This document shows, in pieces, positions 1 to 14,000 of a stretch of DNA of 64,000 bases. A model generated the notes under the pieces. That model saw only the letters and a program-made list of their open reading frames with translations, was not told the DNA's origin and did not search any database. The position numbers and the translations under genes are program-made. This DNA is from Paragonimus westermani (Eukaryota; Platyhelminthes; Trematoda; Plagiorchiida; Troglotrematidae), in the NCBI GenBank assembly GCA_008508345.1, contig QNGE01000951.1, positions 93,140-157,139 on the forward strand, given 5' to 3'. Every line of letters begins with the position of its first letter. Position 1 is the first letter of the stretch.

Positions 1-700
1 ACGGTAGGAGAAAGTCGTGGTCGGTTAGTAATGTCACTGTTGAGAGAACGATAACTTCTGATACTTCCCGGTCGTTTATGCCGCGGAAGGGGGTTGACTT
101 GAGGGACCCCACCCCGAGCCTCTGACTCAAAAGTCTGACCTGCGAGACAACAGGATATAGGGTTTTCTTGGGGGACCCACCCGGAGCCAATGACGCAAGA
201 GTCTGACTCACTTGGCAGTGAGGGGCTTGCCTAGCCCGAGGGCGCAGTGAATAAGACAATAATGTCTGATTCTGAACACTGCTTCGCGCAGCGGATGTAC
301 TCGAAGCTACATCGGGCTTTTTAGAGAGAGTTGATGTTTTTCGACCGTATTGGATAATACGTCGGCGGTCACGGTCAACCGTTGGGCGATCGGAGTGCTC
401 TTTGTTTGAGAGTACCTTTTCTAACCCCCTTCTTCCTGATACGGAAGACAACAGTGCCGCAACTATAAAAATAGTTCTGCTGTATGCCCATAGGATCGTG
501 CCTCACTGCCTAAGCACTCCTACGCGGTCAGCAGTGCGACATACAATCCTATGAGTGTAACTGCCTTTCGTCTGACTGCTCCCCTTTGGCCTGTCTGACA
601 AGGTTGCACCTGGAAGGACCGGAGTCCTAGTCAGCATAGCCCGCCGGATCAAAACAATACACAAGCCCGACCACTTCTTCAAGGTAGCAGTATAGGTCGG
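1..700 (-). mobile_element. RTE-A LINE, 5' untranslated region (runs off left edge)
   Basis: The reverse complement of this stretch aligns along most of its length with the plus-strand stretch at about 31900-32640, which lies immediately upstream of a recognisable RTE-type endonuclease. Anchor blocks shared by the two copies include CAAGGTTGCACCTGGAAGGA (near 600 here), the CATAGGATCG block near 490, the TTTGTTTGAG block near 400 and the GAGACAAC block near 145. No protein is encoded; this is the leader of a non-LTR retrotransposon pointing left, so its coding part would lie outside the window. It contains two imperfect tandem units of about 70 bp (near 90-160 and 160-230). The 5' end is set where the two copies stop matching, near 690-710. 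Confidence 0.72.
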
Positions 701-3700
701 GCAGAAGAGTGTACTAGACAGCATAATTTAAATAGCTGTTGATCTGGTTTATGCCAACTCGTTTTACGACAGAGAGCTTTATCATTAAGAAGCGTGAGTA
801 CACACAGCTCGGTAAAGAGTAACGGGCAGCCGACAGATCTGAAAAAATAGCTGACATACGGTTTCAAGATGTAGTCGAAGCTGGGAGGGGGAATTACAAA
901 TGCCGCTGAGTCTTGGTCTAAGTATTGTGGTCCTGTTTTACAGGAAAGGTTGAAATCATCAACTTTGTACAGGCTAAACAGGGCAATAAGTTTCAAACTA
1001 AAACTAATATTTATAGTTCGCAACTCAGCTTACATAAAGAAAGAACAACGCGACGACGATAAGCGGCTGAAACTGAGAGCATGTGGTAGTCATTATTAAA
1101 CGATTAACAACACAAAGACGGAAATGACACTTTAAAAATAACGTCGTGAAAGAATTCATTGTTACAGAACCAACAAATTTTAAACAGAATTCACACCAAC
1201 TGTGCTCACCAAACCAACAGCTATCCTCACATTTGATGACCATGTATTCGTCTGATCAATTCCTGTTTATATCCAACAGTTGATGATGTCGATTTCTAAT
1301 GAGAACTGAGCACTAACGCTCAGTTCGTACACAGATGTACTGCCAAAAAATTGAAATTTGTGTTTTTATTACTCAAGCAATTAGATTATGTGTCCTACTT
1401 CTTGAAGTAGATGCCGACTAAAGCCAACCATATTCCTGTGATCAACCCACTCACTGTGCTGTAAGTGGCGTAGCCAGCGATATGGAAAGATATTGTTTTT
1501 TATAAATCTACACTCTCGACACTTGCTTAGGTCTGTTAATTTTTTGCCCATGTCGGCAACTGCGTGTAATTCTTATGTCTCATTCTAACACGGCTTGTTG
1601 CGTTTGTTTTAAACGAAATCGGTTTGTCACGTAGCACACTAATTTTATGGGTTCACACCGACACATTGTTATCGAGGCATGTCTTTATCTGCTGTGTGCC
1701 TTATCATCGTCAGCACCGGTTGAGAGGGTTGAAACTTTAGTGGATTTCCATGTGCATAAGAGTCAAGTGATGTTGCCGATTTCCATCTTACCTTTCCAGG
1801 GGCCAGGCATTAGATACCATGGGCACAAACTGGTCCGAATTGTGTCAAACCGTTTCAGCGTTTGACAGGTCAACCGCTTCCCCCACGCTCGTTCCGTTTC
1901 CTCTCATCTACGTACTGTTTACTTAGACGTATCAGATGTTCGAAACATTTTGTACTTTAAGTGTACTGCTTTTCAATTGGTGCCATCAGTACTTTGAGTA
2001 AATATGAGCTGGGAATGCCATTGTTTCGAACCAAAACACCCTAGTTGTTGTCATTCGAACAAAATCCCGCAAACAGCTGTTAATTTGTAGTAGCGACTGA
2101 TTTTTTTCCAAGCCGTACTTTGTCTATGGTGGACCGTTAAGCTTAGCACATTACAAACACTCGTAGTTACCACTAGTTTATAAGTAACTTATGTTATAAA
2201 AAATAGTCTAGATTGCACTTCATGATCCCGTTCAAGGAACCAATGTGCCAACAGGTTAGTCTTCATGTTATGTCAACTGTGAAATTTAAAGTGGACTCCA
2301 GAAGTAGTATTTATCATAATCTGCACTCGTGTATTGTTCAGTACCATAAATCAAATAAGGTTGTTCGGGGTCTATCTACCCACAAATTTCCTATGCATGC
2401 CCTGAGATAGTATGGTGAAATGAGGTCCCCCTTCGACGATCCCGTTGTTTAAAAGCTCATCAAAAGGACCAGCGTTTACGGTTGTTCGAAAAAGAACTTG
2501 AAAAACTGGCTGTTTGTGTTAAAAGAGGTAGTAGCCTACATATTAGTTTTCATGGCGCGGCCGTATTGATCACCAGGCTACTGACCCCACATTAGACTCA
2601 CCGATTTATCATGTACAAACTCTCAGTCACTATCTACAGTGAGTTAGACACTGATTACAGAGGGACGACAAGAGATGATGTGGTAACTGTTCTGTTAATC
2701 CCCATTCATAATTGTACGCGTGGGAGTTCTCCCCAGTAAGAATCACAGGAACTAATAACCTTGCTAAACTGATTGTTGCTGGGTGGTGTGGGTTTAACAG
2801 ATGTAAAGAGGACACCACTCGCAGGTGACCATGGTGAGTTTTTCTATCAACTCTAATCAAAGAGGAACATTTGAGTCGACGTCCATATACCCAAGAACTC
2901 TTCATTAGAGCGTATTCATACCCAGACTGGCTAATGGACTACGGCAGGTGCCCCCATACGACAAGCACGCAAGTCCACTTAGTGCTGCTGGGCACTAACG
3001 AAAACAGAACTGTGTTCTAGCGCTTATTCCCCAGAGCAGCCGATCAGTCGACAGGTCGTGATGCGAAATATGTGATCAACTAATAGGGATGTTCCGTTCA
3101 CATCGGTCAAACTGCACATTATTTTTCATTAGGATTATCTTTGCTGCCTCGCCGACAAACCAAGTAACAATTATTTTACCACTGAAACATAAATGTACAC
3201 ATCACAATGCATTTATTAAACAATTTTTAATCACTTAGTGTAACAATCACTCTATTCTGTATTCGCATTGAGTAGATGTGGTTGTTCGTTCTTTCTCCCT
3301 CATATTACACATGACTATACCGTCTAGTTAGAATAACTTACCTGATTCAGATCACCGTGGCAACCGGTTCGTACATAATTGCGTTACACTTAGCTGGGTG
3401 CTGAAACAACAAACACAAGTGTTAGCCATCGAGTGTCATCTAGTCAGCATGCAAATTCTGTGAAAGAATAGTCAAGCCTCGTTGAGGCTTTGCTCATCTG
3501 TGTCGGTGGTATACTATAAATGATCTTCAGTAAAAGTGAAACTCGGTTCCAGTGAGTTTCTGGAATAATGCGAACCGAAATATATGTATTACGGACAAAG
3601 CTGCGGTAGATCACGAAAGCAACAGTGATTTCCATAAATCAGGTTGCACGTGCGAAAACAGGACAATACGTTGAACAGTTGATTGAAGGTTATAATTCCA

Positions 3701-6700
3701 GAGCCACCAAATGGCTTTCATGAGACAGTTAATGTGTCTGTTTTCCTGAAGCGTACGCGCAACTGAAGCTTCACTTGCAAGGTGAAAAATCTGTGTGATT
3801 TTAAAGAATTCAGTCAAGTGTGAAATATGCTGTCAGCTCGACGGAAGTAAAAGTTCATCACCGTACCTCAAACAAAGATAACTTGACGGTTTTTCTTCTA
3901 AAGTTGCTTCAGCGAAAGTTATTGTCCACTTGGTTCAATTACATGACACGCTGTCAAATGGTATAATGGGACAACTCGACAACCTGTCTCGAGGACGCGT
4001 TTTGTAGTCGGGGGAGCTCAGTTTTGTTTGCAAAAGTTTGTTACTGACAGCACCTTCTATATTCCCTCGGATATGTATGGCCATCTGTGGTTGTAACATG
4101 ACACCCACTCCACCTCTAAGCATTTGGAGTTTTCTAGCTTTCTGCTACCGACCCAGGCTAACTCCATCCTATCTGTGAACGTGGCTGAGTCTTTGAATCT
4201 GCTAACTCTTTCGGGTCTAACTTGAGGTCACGATTAATTTCTGAAAGCTTGACTGGATTTCAAAAATCAGTTTCTGTAAGGACTTTGAACCTGTCTTCTC
4301 CAGTACTTGAAAATAGGCTTGCCTGCTACCAGTTTTCCTAAGCAAAGAATTTGATTACTGTCCCACACAGTGTTGGTCAAGTGGCCTCTGTAATGACAAA
4401 AACCCTCGAAGTTAGAGTGCTAGGTAGCTTCTACGCTTTTGTCCTCAAACTGGCGTTGTACGATATACAAACAGATGGGGAGTCAGATTGTAAGTAATCG
4501 ATTACCGTCTATAGCAACGACGCTCAGTTAACTTGATATGGTTAAACTATAGTGCATGGGTGAACCAACTAGCCCCACACAATACCAGACCAATGGATAG
4601 GAGTCGAGCATCTGTGAACTGCATAACTAATACCTTAGTGCTTGCCTATCGTACACAAGGTATTGCATCACAGTACTGAAGCGTGGATCCGGGTGATTCG
4701 AGCGTGTATTAAGTCAAACCACATTAACCGTCTCGTTGACCGAACCATCCTTGTATATTGTGCTTGCGTTGAGATGTCTGAATCAAGCATCCATTCTGTA
4801 TTTGAGTTTTGGAACATCAGGAGCCTAGTAGGACTACAAATGCCAAAAAACTTGTATTCCTTGATCAACTAGAACGCACAAAACCGGCGTTACTTATAAG
4901 CCTCTATTTGTCAGTGATCCGGAACCAAACGTTCAAACAACTTGGATTCGAGCTGAAAGCGTTATGAAGTCGTGTAAAATCACTGATAAGCTGATACCTG
5001 GAACATGTTCAACGAATATGGAACAATTCTCTAACTTTACCTACAGAGATATGCGTTTTGAGAATCAACAAAAGTACAGTGGACGTAAACTGTGTTTCAA
5101 CCTAAGTGAATTCAAAGTTACCGGTCTTCCGTGGGCCCAGATAAATCATAAGTTATTAGGAAGACGAGATTGATTGGAAATAGATCAAAGCCATGTATTG
5201 TAAAACACTGTGTACGTTGTTATACAATTACTTTCTCTGATGATCATGAACTAGAAGGTTCGCGAGGTGCCTGTTTACAGCTATAAAAATAACATTGCTT
5301 CTTCTTGGTACCCAGCTTGTTAGACATAGTTTTTCTTGGTGAACAAGTGTTTAACAACGCGAGGTATTAGTGCAGTTTTGCCCTTGTAAACCTGCTATAG
5401 AGTGTTGTCACCAGTCAAGTAAAATCTCCATGGCTAACTTTTCAATCTAATGTCTGTTAACAAGTGCGCACATTCGTAGCTACTACTTAGAATGTTCTCC
5501 CAAACTGCTATTGACCACCTTCATCAGTATACGGCTACCGTAACGTGCTGTCAGCAATGTCAACCTCTCCCTTCTTTGTACTGTTGACTGAAGCAGTCAG
5601 TTCCTGTTTCACCACTTTGATAATTATGCGCACTTTAATGGTGCACGTCAACATGGTTCCTTTTGTTGACTTGTTAACTTGAGATAGATTGACACTCCAG
5701 CGTGTTCCAACAGAAGAAGCCTCCATATCGATCAAGAAATTCTGTTTTCGCATCTGACAAGATTCTCTTACAGTTTACAGCTATTGTCCCCATACCTTCC
5801 GATTCAGCAAGTAGACAGTGGAGGTAGAATATTCAGAATGGTTTCTGATAGGTCGGAGTACGAGTTCATCGGTGAAGGCAAGATTGCGGCATGTAAGTCA
5901 TCAGTCGAGCTAGTATGTACATCTATTTTAGGTCAACAGTAACAACGAAAATGTTCCTTTCGGGAGCCTAACAAGTACATAACTATGGCAGTACAGGTGT
6001 CAAGTTTTCCCAAACCCAACCTGTGACGGCCATAGAAAAACGACACAGTTTGTTTGCCAGTTTCATCTGATGTTTGCTGTTCTTGATCGTCACTCCTAAA
6101 CTCCATTTTTTCAAAATAATAGCTTTGAAGTTACTACATTTTCAGCTGCCTATGTTACCCTCTAAACATGCATCTTCTCGAACGAAGAGTGAGTCAATTT
6201 ACCCGAGATGGTTATACGCAAATGTACACAAAAATCCGTTTACTCGGTTACCCCTTCTGTGGCCACTCTGAGGTCGGAGTCTTCACTTATCGTTGGCGTC
6301 GAACTCTCTACTCAACCTGTGATGAACCGGGTAAAGCCAATGGGTTAAAAAAAGCAAACAGTTGTGTTGTTCGCATCACTTTTGGTCGGTATCCCGGCAA
6401 GCGTTTATCATAGTGACAATCTATATCACACTTGACTCCTTCGTTGTTTCTCAGGCTAATCAAATGCAGCCACCTGCAACGTCCGAAAAGCTTACGAGAT
6501 TTTTCCCAAAGTTGGAACGGTTGTAGAATTAGCGTAAACTGGAAAACTCGGGAAATAACAGACCTTCCAGAAAGAAAGTTGCATGATTCAGAAGCTGAAA
6601 AATGATCACGAACGACTTATAATCGTTTTGGTCCGAAATTCACCTAGGCTTTATTCAGATCTAAAGGGATTCTATTCCGTTCTATTCGAAAAGTACTCTC

Positions 6701-9700
6701 CTTGCATACTGGTAGTAAGTTAAAGTTGGAGATCCCTACAGTGTGGCCATGAAGTGCTACTCATCTGGAAGGATATCGTCCACGAACCTACGATTTTCAA
6801 ACCAACATAGCTGACATCTTATTCCGGTTTAACTATTTACTGCACGTCTACAATGGGACTCTGTTCATTGTGGATGCTGGATGAGAGTGAACTGGTGCAG
6901 AAATGCAGACAACTTGATTTTGCAGAACACAGATTTTGCAAGTTGCCCTGACTTCGTACGGGTTGAGTTTTTGTGGGTGTCACGGGAGGTTCGTGCTAAT
7001 CTGACCCAGCACTGGGGTCGTCCGTGATAATCGACAGCTCAATTGGTTATCTGTATATTCCGTTTTACTTTTGAAACAACAGGCGGTAGACATAAACCTC
7101 ACTTGATTACTGCTTCGTGCACACCGGATGTAAACAGGTTATACGATAGTTCCCAGCCACAAACTATGACCATAGAGCCGAAGGCTTGAAGCATATGACC
7201 TTCGATCATCACTACCATATGAGTCGGAAGAAAGATGTAGATGGTCCGGTGAAATCTCATTCCGAAGGTGAAAACCACGAAACGATTACGTACAAAACGG
7301 GCCAAAATATCTACCTAAAATAAAAGAAATATACATAATTCTATTTGTACCCCATATAATCGAACTGCTCTTAACCATCATTTCGGTCATACGTTGTCTG
7401 TACCGCAAATACATATATACCGATCACTAACTCGGACAACATTTATTGTCATACTGCCGACTGTTTCAATCACGTAAACAGTTAAAATAATGCACCATAG
7501 CGTACAAGAAGGTTTATTAAGATCGCAAAGGTCAATTAGAGGAACGCGCTCCAATTGCTTTTAATCAGAGCAGTTGTGTGGGTGTGACAACCACGAAATT
7601 TTGAGGCATTACAGTAGGTAATTCGGTGAACCTTCAACTCTATTGTTCGCGAATGATTTCACTGATTCAGTCAATTAGTATCCCATACACTTAAGATTAT
7701 TTTTTTCGTAGTGGACAAACGTTGGTCCCTGTTTGTGTAGTTTTTCTATTCATCGTCTTCACTAAAATTCGTTTATAAAAGCGATTACTTTTTTCCTGTA
7801 TGTTAATTCGACTATAACATTAGTTTATACACAAGTTCATTAATAACCAGTCCTAAGGTTAGTTGTTGCTAACCTATCAGCACTTCTGAAAATCGGTCAA
7901 CCTTTATCATTTAAACTGTCTGGTTCGAGGGAATAATCGAAAGTAATCTGTATGTATTTCACGAGATTACCATGTAATTCGTTATCACTAGTGTATGATA
8001 AGTTCATACACCGCGAGAGGGAGATGAATTCGTGAGAATCTGCACAAACACCTCTGAGCGCGTTCCTCTGGGTCATAATTAACGCTCCAAATTGAGTTAC
8101 CAGAGTACCGGGAATGCTAATATGAGCTGTTAATGAACACTAAAACCATACTGAACGCCTGATATAAAGCTTATGCAGGAAGGGAGATGTGGTATATCGT
8201 GCTGTGGAGAAATACGCTTGATTTCGTTTTGACGTCCATCAAGATTCAATTCGTGATTAAGGACCTATTGATCGATCGATTGATGTGTAGATCACTGTTT
8301 TCTCCTGTATGGGCCTACACTAAAAAAGCAACACATATTGCAACGAACATTGTACCGTCCTAACGTGCAACGGTTAATACTTTAATGCCATCACGGGGTA
8401 CTAGACGTGAGAATGAACTTTATTGTGATCTGCACTACAAACTTATTCACTCAGTGGCTGACGTGATTGTGATTTAAACTTGCAGGTAAAGACGCTGATC
8501 AGCATGTTGAACTCACATCTGTGACTGTAACACGATTTAAAACTGTCGCCTTTACTGAAAATAGTTTCATGAGACTAGTCTCATGCAAAATGACCAACGT
8601 TTGCCTCCCAAATATTTTTGGTGAAAGATTAGTTTACTGAATGTTTAGTTTTATGGACATCAATCAAGTAGCAGGCCCCTTGAAAAAGAAGGGTTCACCG
8701 TAAACAAGGATGACACAATGCCACTTATTGTGCGACCATGGTTTGACTTTGAATTTTTTTGTAACCAACCGTCGAACCTGGAGTAAGGAAAGCGTACTGT
8801 TAGCGTTTTGCTTGGTCGGACGTTATGACGAGATAAGAACGGTTGTGTTGGTATTATTTTTCTGGCATTAATATAAACAAACCGACAAATTGACGGGACC
8901 AACGCCCAAACTAAATGCACGATACGCTTGGTAGATAACTAAAATTAACGCGAAAATTCTTTCTCCTAAGAACATATCGACGCACTAAAACGACCGCCCG
9001 CTTGACATATATAAAGCCTTGTTGAACTGTGGCATACACATGTTTACATTGCTCGACGGGTCACTGGCTCCATCCACTGTGTGCAATGGAAGATCAGAAA
9101 ACAGGTTGGGATAATTCGTTCATCATGCTATCCCGGTAAGCTGCATGACCTTAAGCAGTTCATAACTCACTATCAACACGGTTAAGAAAACTTTGTGTGG
9201 GAACAGTGAATCCCTCACCAACTTACTCAAAACTTAATGGGGTATGCTATTGTTCAGCTTACAGTTTTATGTTGAGCAGAACTCGCTTATACATCCACGA
9301 AGTGTAGAACGCATGCGTTCTGATTCCGTATTTGTCCATTCTGATACGGCCTACCAAGATTTCCGTCGTGAGCAAATCAGCTGCAGTACCGGATTCCCTG
9401 GCAGAGTACCCTGCATACACCTTGACTCATATTTACGTAGAAAATTTAACAGAATTAGTCCCAGCGTAATCTACCGCTGGAGCGTAACTTAAACACACAC
9501 ACACAGTTGGGTATGTTGAATGGTTTTATCAGGATTAATACAATTTTGGCTGCTCAACTTCTGCTATTCACATCTGATTCTTACAGCCTTTTCTTGTCAA
9601 TTATGTAACAGTCTTTTCAGCGGAACAAAAATATTCCAAATCGCTCATCAGTAGTCTATTGCAGAACCACCTGAAAGTAATCTATTTTATCAGACCTGGA

Positions 9701-10924
9701 ATGTCTGGCGTAAACTGAAGTAACATTAGGTGTCTGACGTTATTATTTTCCTAATTACTTCTCGGTTCGATAAGGAATGCAGATCTGCATAATATTTCTG
9801 AGAACAACTGCTTGTTTTCATTTATTGTGTTGTCAAATGTGAACAGATTTTAAAGTTTTTGATGTATAATTAAGCACTCCTCTATCCCGATAGCTGGGTT
9901 GCGGGGATAACTGTGACCAGCTGTACAGTTTCTAAGCTTTCTGTGTGGTTTCGTAAGTCAGCGTCTTAGTTTTTTTGTGTCATTGATTTGAGTCCAACGG
10001 GAACCCAGATTGTTCTAAGAAATTACTTACGCTGGATATAGCATGATTTTTGGCGAAAAATGTCGTCAGAAGATTTTCATGACTTATGTTGGTTTCTGTT
10101 CCTCATGGACTGTCGAACAGTGTATGATCTTCAAAAAGATTCATGACTAAACCGCATTCGACGGACACAAAATAGAGTTGTTCACGTAATAAGTTCGGTT
10201 TGAAGTATGTGATCGCCAAATTTGGCACGGTTACCTAAAACGATCTCACTTACTCGAGTATTGATCCATAACTGACATTCACGGGAACGCTTATATAACT
10301 GGATGCTATATTGGCATGCACGCCAGAATATAACAGACGGACAAATTTAAGATACATTTTCTTCCAACATATTAAAATGGGTGTTGGCATCAGCAGCTCA
10401 GATCATTCTATTAAATCGTACATTATTACCTGAAAAAAACAGAATCCTGACACAACACACAAACTCTAACATGAAGGCACTTCGGAGCAATGTGAAACAT
10501 TTAACAATGCTGAGTAAAAAATATAGTTTCAATAATGGAATCAGAAAACTCACAAAGAACGTTGGTTTCATTTTATGTTTTTAAATATAGGAACTTCCTC
10601 AGGTTTTTTCAGTGACAGCCTGAGGTGATCAGAAGTTGTAGTTTCATGTTGCAATGTGACGACTTTGTCACGGTGGGTGAATTTCACCCTAGCCAACAAT
10701 GTTGTCTCATTAGACCGTGGATCAGAGTCCATTGCGGTTGGTCATCTAGTTGTTGCTTTAACCTCAGTTCGTGGCCCTAAAACTAGGACATCTCAGCCCA
10801 GTTGAACGAAATGCATTCACCAAATTCATCTTGCAATATACCAATTACTAACACGCGGTCAGGTGAAGATTTAGTTTTTGCATCCAGCTAGGTTTATCAG
10901 CCAGTACCTACCGAAAGAAGAACT
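701..10924. other. Long stretch with no assignable feature
   Basis: About 10 kb of AT-leaning sequence. The longest open frames are under about 95 codons on either strand and show no motif I recognise. A short (AC)n run lies near 9493-9505. I found no copy here of the elements seen elsewhere in the window. It could be intron or intergenic DNA; host exons too short to recognise cannot be excluded. Confidence 0.5.
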
Positions 10925-11080
10925 AAACTGGGGTTTTACCCTGGCTACAGTCTGTCACTAATGTATTCGCTTGCCGTGATCCGAGCTTGAACTCTGGTCT
11001 ACCTGCGGCAAACATGTTAACCATTGGGCCCTTCACCGCATATTCGGTACAGCCGATTTCTCTCCCTGAAAAATAAGTCA
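10925..11080 (-). mobile_element. tRNA-derived SINE, diverged copy
   Basis: On the minus strand this reads as a tRNA-like head. An A-box-like segment (GGGCCCAATGGTTAACATG) is followed at tRNA spacing by a B-box-like segment (CAGAGTTCAAGCTCGG), then a GGCAAG...ACATTAGTGAC stretch. That stretch corresponds to GGCAAGGATATGCACTACTGAC in the better-preserved copies at 15 kb and 52.8 kb. The distal body is not clearly present, so the copy is truncated or decayed. It is not a functional tRNA gene, because the acceptor and anticodon stems do not close convincingly. Confidence 0.55.
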
Positions 11081-14000
11081 CACGTACATCAGACTGCCTA
11101 AATTTCCACTTTGTGATTGTGATCACGGATTAGTGCAAGGGGATTTTGTTTGTTATAAATTAAGTGTAACTCACTTCTCTTTTTCAGCTTGCATGAAACA
11201 GGTTGAAGTGACTTGAATGTTAACACCCCCTTGGTATTTGTCCGTTTGTCACGACTGTCATCAAGGTTTCCGGAAATAACTCCACATTTCTGTAGTTTCC
11301 CACTACTGTGGACATTGTCACTATCAGGGTACAGTGCAGTATAATGCCTGTGTTCCGACTAACCCACTAGACGGACACTGTTCACGTCTGCATCAACTGT
11401 GCACGAATGCCTTCGTGCAATCGATTCTGTTTCCCTGATCTGCACGGGATTTTAGCTAACATGTGCATGTCAGCGTAGAGGTACCATTTCGATGCGAACT
11501 CCTCAGTGGTTGTTTCCGTCAACCCAATTTATAGCAGTGCATTCGTACTATATTAAGATTGTGCGCATATTCCATGTGTTTGTATTTATTAAATTAACAC
11601 GCCTCATTTGTGTAATCAGTTGGTTAATAAATTGGTGAGCGTGCTAAGCGTGCCGCGTGGAACACTTTCGTCACAAGTTTCTCACGGCGTTCAGTTTGGT
11701 GATAAAAAAACGCTCCAGTGACTATCATAGAACGATACGTATTCTTCACGCACTGACTAAATGTCTCACGCTCTGAGTAGTTGTTTACTTAAACTGACCA
11801 GTTCTTAGGAGTCTTTCTTAACGTAATGTAACCTGCTGTTTACGATTCCTACTTTTTTCAATCTGTAATTTACAGTAAAATATAAGCTCACTTATAGTAG
11901 CGCCCGACTTGTAGTCAGTGGCTGCCGCGACAGACCTAGTCTAAGTTAGAGCAAACTGACTGTGCGCAACTCACACGTGGGTATGGTCAATGCTTACTAC
12001 CCAGCAACAATTGGCTGAAAATCCAAGACACACTACCCGTGAGTCGATCGTTAATAACATATTATTCTGAGTTAGCATCACTGAATGCTGATCGCAACTT
12101 TTCAATGTGAATAACTAAGATTAAATTATATTGTATTTTCCGATAGCTGTGTTGGGTTCAAGTAGTGCGTTCAGTAAAATGATATGGAAATGCACGCCTT
12201 TGTCCTTACGAAGAGTTACCATTCACTTGCGTATCCGTTAGAATGAACGAAGGAATGTCATTCCATTTTGAACAGCGAAATTAGCGAATGAATGAATTAG
12301 CGGATGACCAGTCAAGCAACCGTTGATGAAGCTGGATAATGGTCAACTTGAGGGGATCATCTAATGAGGATCTTGTAGTCCTCTAGTTGCAGGTCGTACG
12401 TTCAATCCAGAAATCTGTGACCCTCAATATTGAACTCAATTCATTTAGACGTTCTTCATTTCGTCACCAACAAATTCCAGAATTTTTTAACACCATCACG
12501 ATATGCCCCATATTATGACAATTTCTCGTAAGTACTGAAGAAGACCACAGGGAAGAGACCGACGGAACAGAATACGACGAATATTTGCCGCATTTACACA
12601 GTGTGACGAAATCGTCAATCATAGGTACAATGGCCTTACAATAGATAATATGACAGTGTGCGTCAACCAGTATACTTACTGAGATTTTCCAGTAGACCCC
12701 GAATTTTTTTTATGTAAAACTATGCAAACGACCACCTGTACTGCAACTTCACGGGTATTGGGCAAACTCCGGACTGTTAGGTTTAGGGAGTGTAGAATCT
12801 ACTAGCTTAACGTTAGACTAAAAATACTCACGTCTCATCTGTCTTAACCAACTCTGTTCGGGTCTCACATATTTGGCTGGAAGAAGCTTCGAGACAAGAA
12901 AGAAGCGAAAACACTGAATCGGAATGCTGGTAACATATGGCTAAATTTGAAATCTTCGCATTATCAGTTGATTTTAAGCGTAATATAAATTGGTAAGACG
13001 TCATTCCTATTCTGCTTGAAGTTAAAAAGTCAATGCGATATTTAAAACTCTACTAGCATATCTGTTAGTTCATTCGTCATACCGGGTTTTGAGTGTATAG
13101 AATACCATCGGTTTTAATTTTTAGTCAGCTTACTCGACCACCGCACACTGCTGAAGTCACATCGGAAATTCGAAGTTGTTAGTTCCTCTCTGTCTCCTAG
13201 AACATTCAACATCTCCTCTCCGCGCATAACGATGTGATCAACGGGGAAACTGTTTAAGATATATACGGTAACCAGCAGATAATCAAACAATGTAAATCCA
13301 AATTTTTAAAACCAAGGCGCTGCTAAATGTCATGTAATTACTGTATCCATTGACCTGAAATCTACTAACCTAAAATTTAATACGAAAATCTGTTGTTGTT
13401 GTTGTTTGTTTTAACTAATATTAGATATCTCGCGGATTTGCAATAAAACTGGTTTCTCGGAAGGTGGCAAACGACGAAGTGTACAGCCACTCAAGGAGTG
13501 GTTATACTTCGTTCAGCATTGTACAACTGCAAGTGAAGACCGAGATTAGATGAAGGCTTACCCAAGAAACATTGATTAACACCCACGAAAAAGTACAATT
13601 CACTTTTGTCACCGGTGTGTAGATGACACTTCAGGAGCCAATGTGCCAGCGACATTGCCAGTAATCTCAATGGTAGACGCGCTGTGTAGCTGATGGAAAA
13701 ATTCACTTGTCTCAGTTCCACATTCTCGAGGTATTATGCTCACGATGTTAGGCTTAATCAGCGCATCTAAAAGACGGCACAAGCATGAAACCGATTCCCA
13801 CAGATATCATGGGACAATCTCATGTTGGATCAAGAAACAAGCGTAGCGATGTTTCAGGTTTATACACTGACCACAATGGAAAGACTTGGACACCGAATAG
13901 ATGCAGAAACTAGTAAGAAAATTTCAGTGTTCCAGCGCACATATCCGAGACGTGAGTTTTGTGAAACGTATGCGGATAAGGGTAACCTATCAAGAAATAT

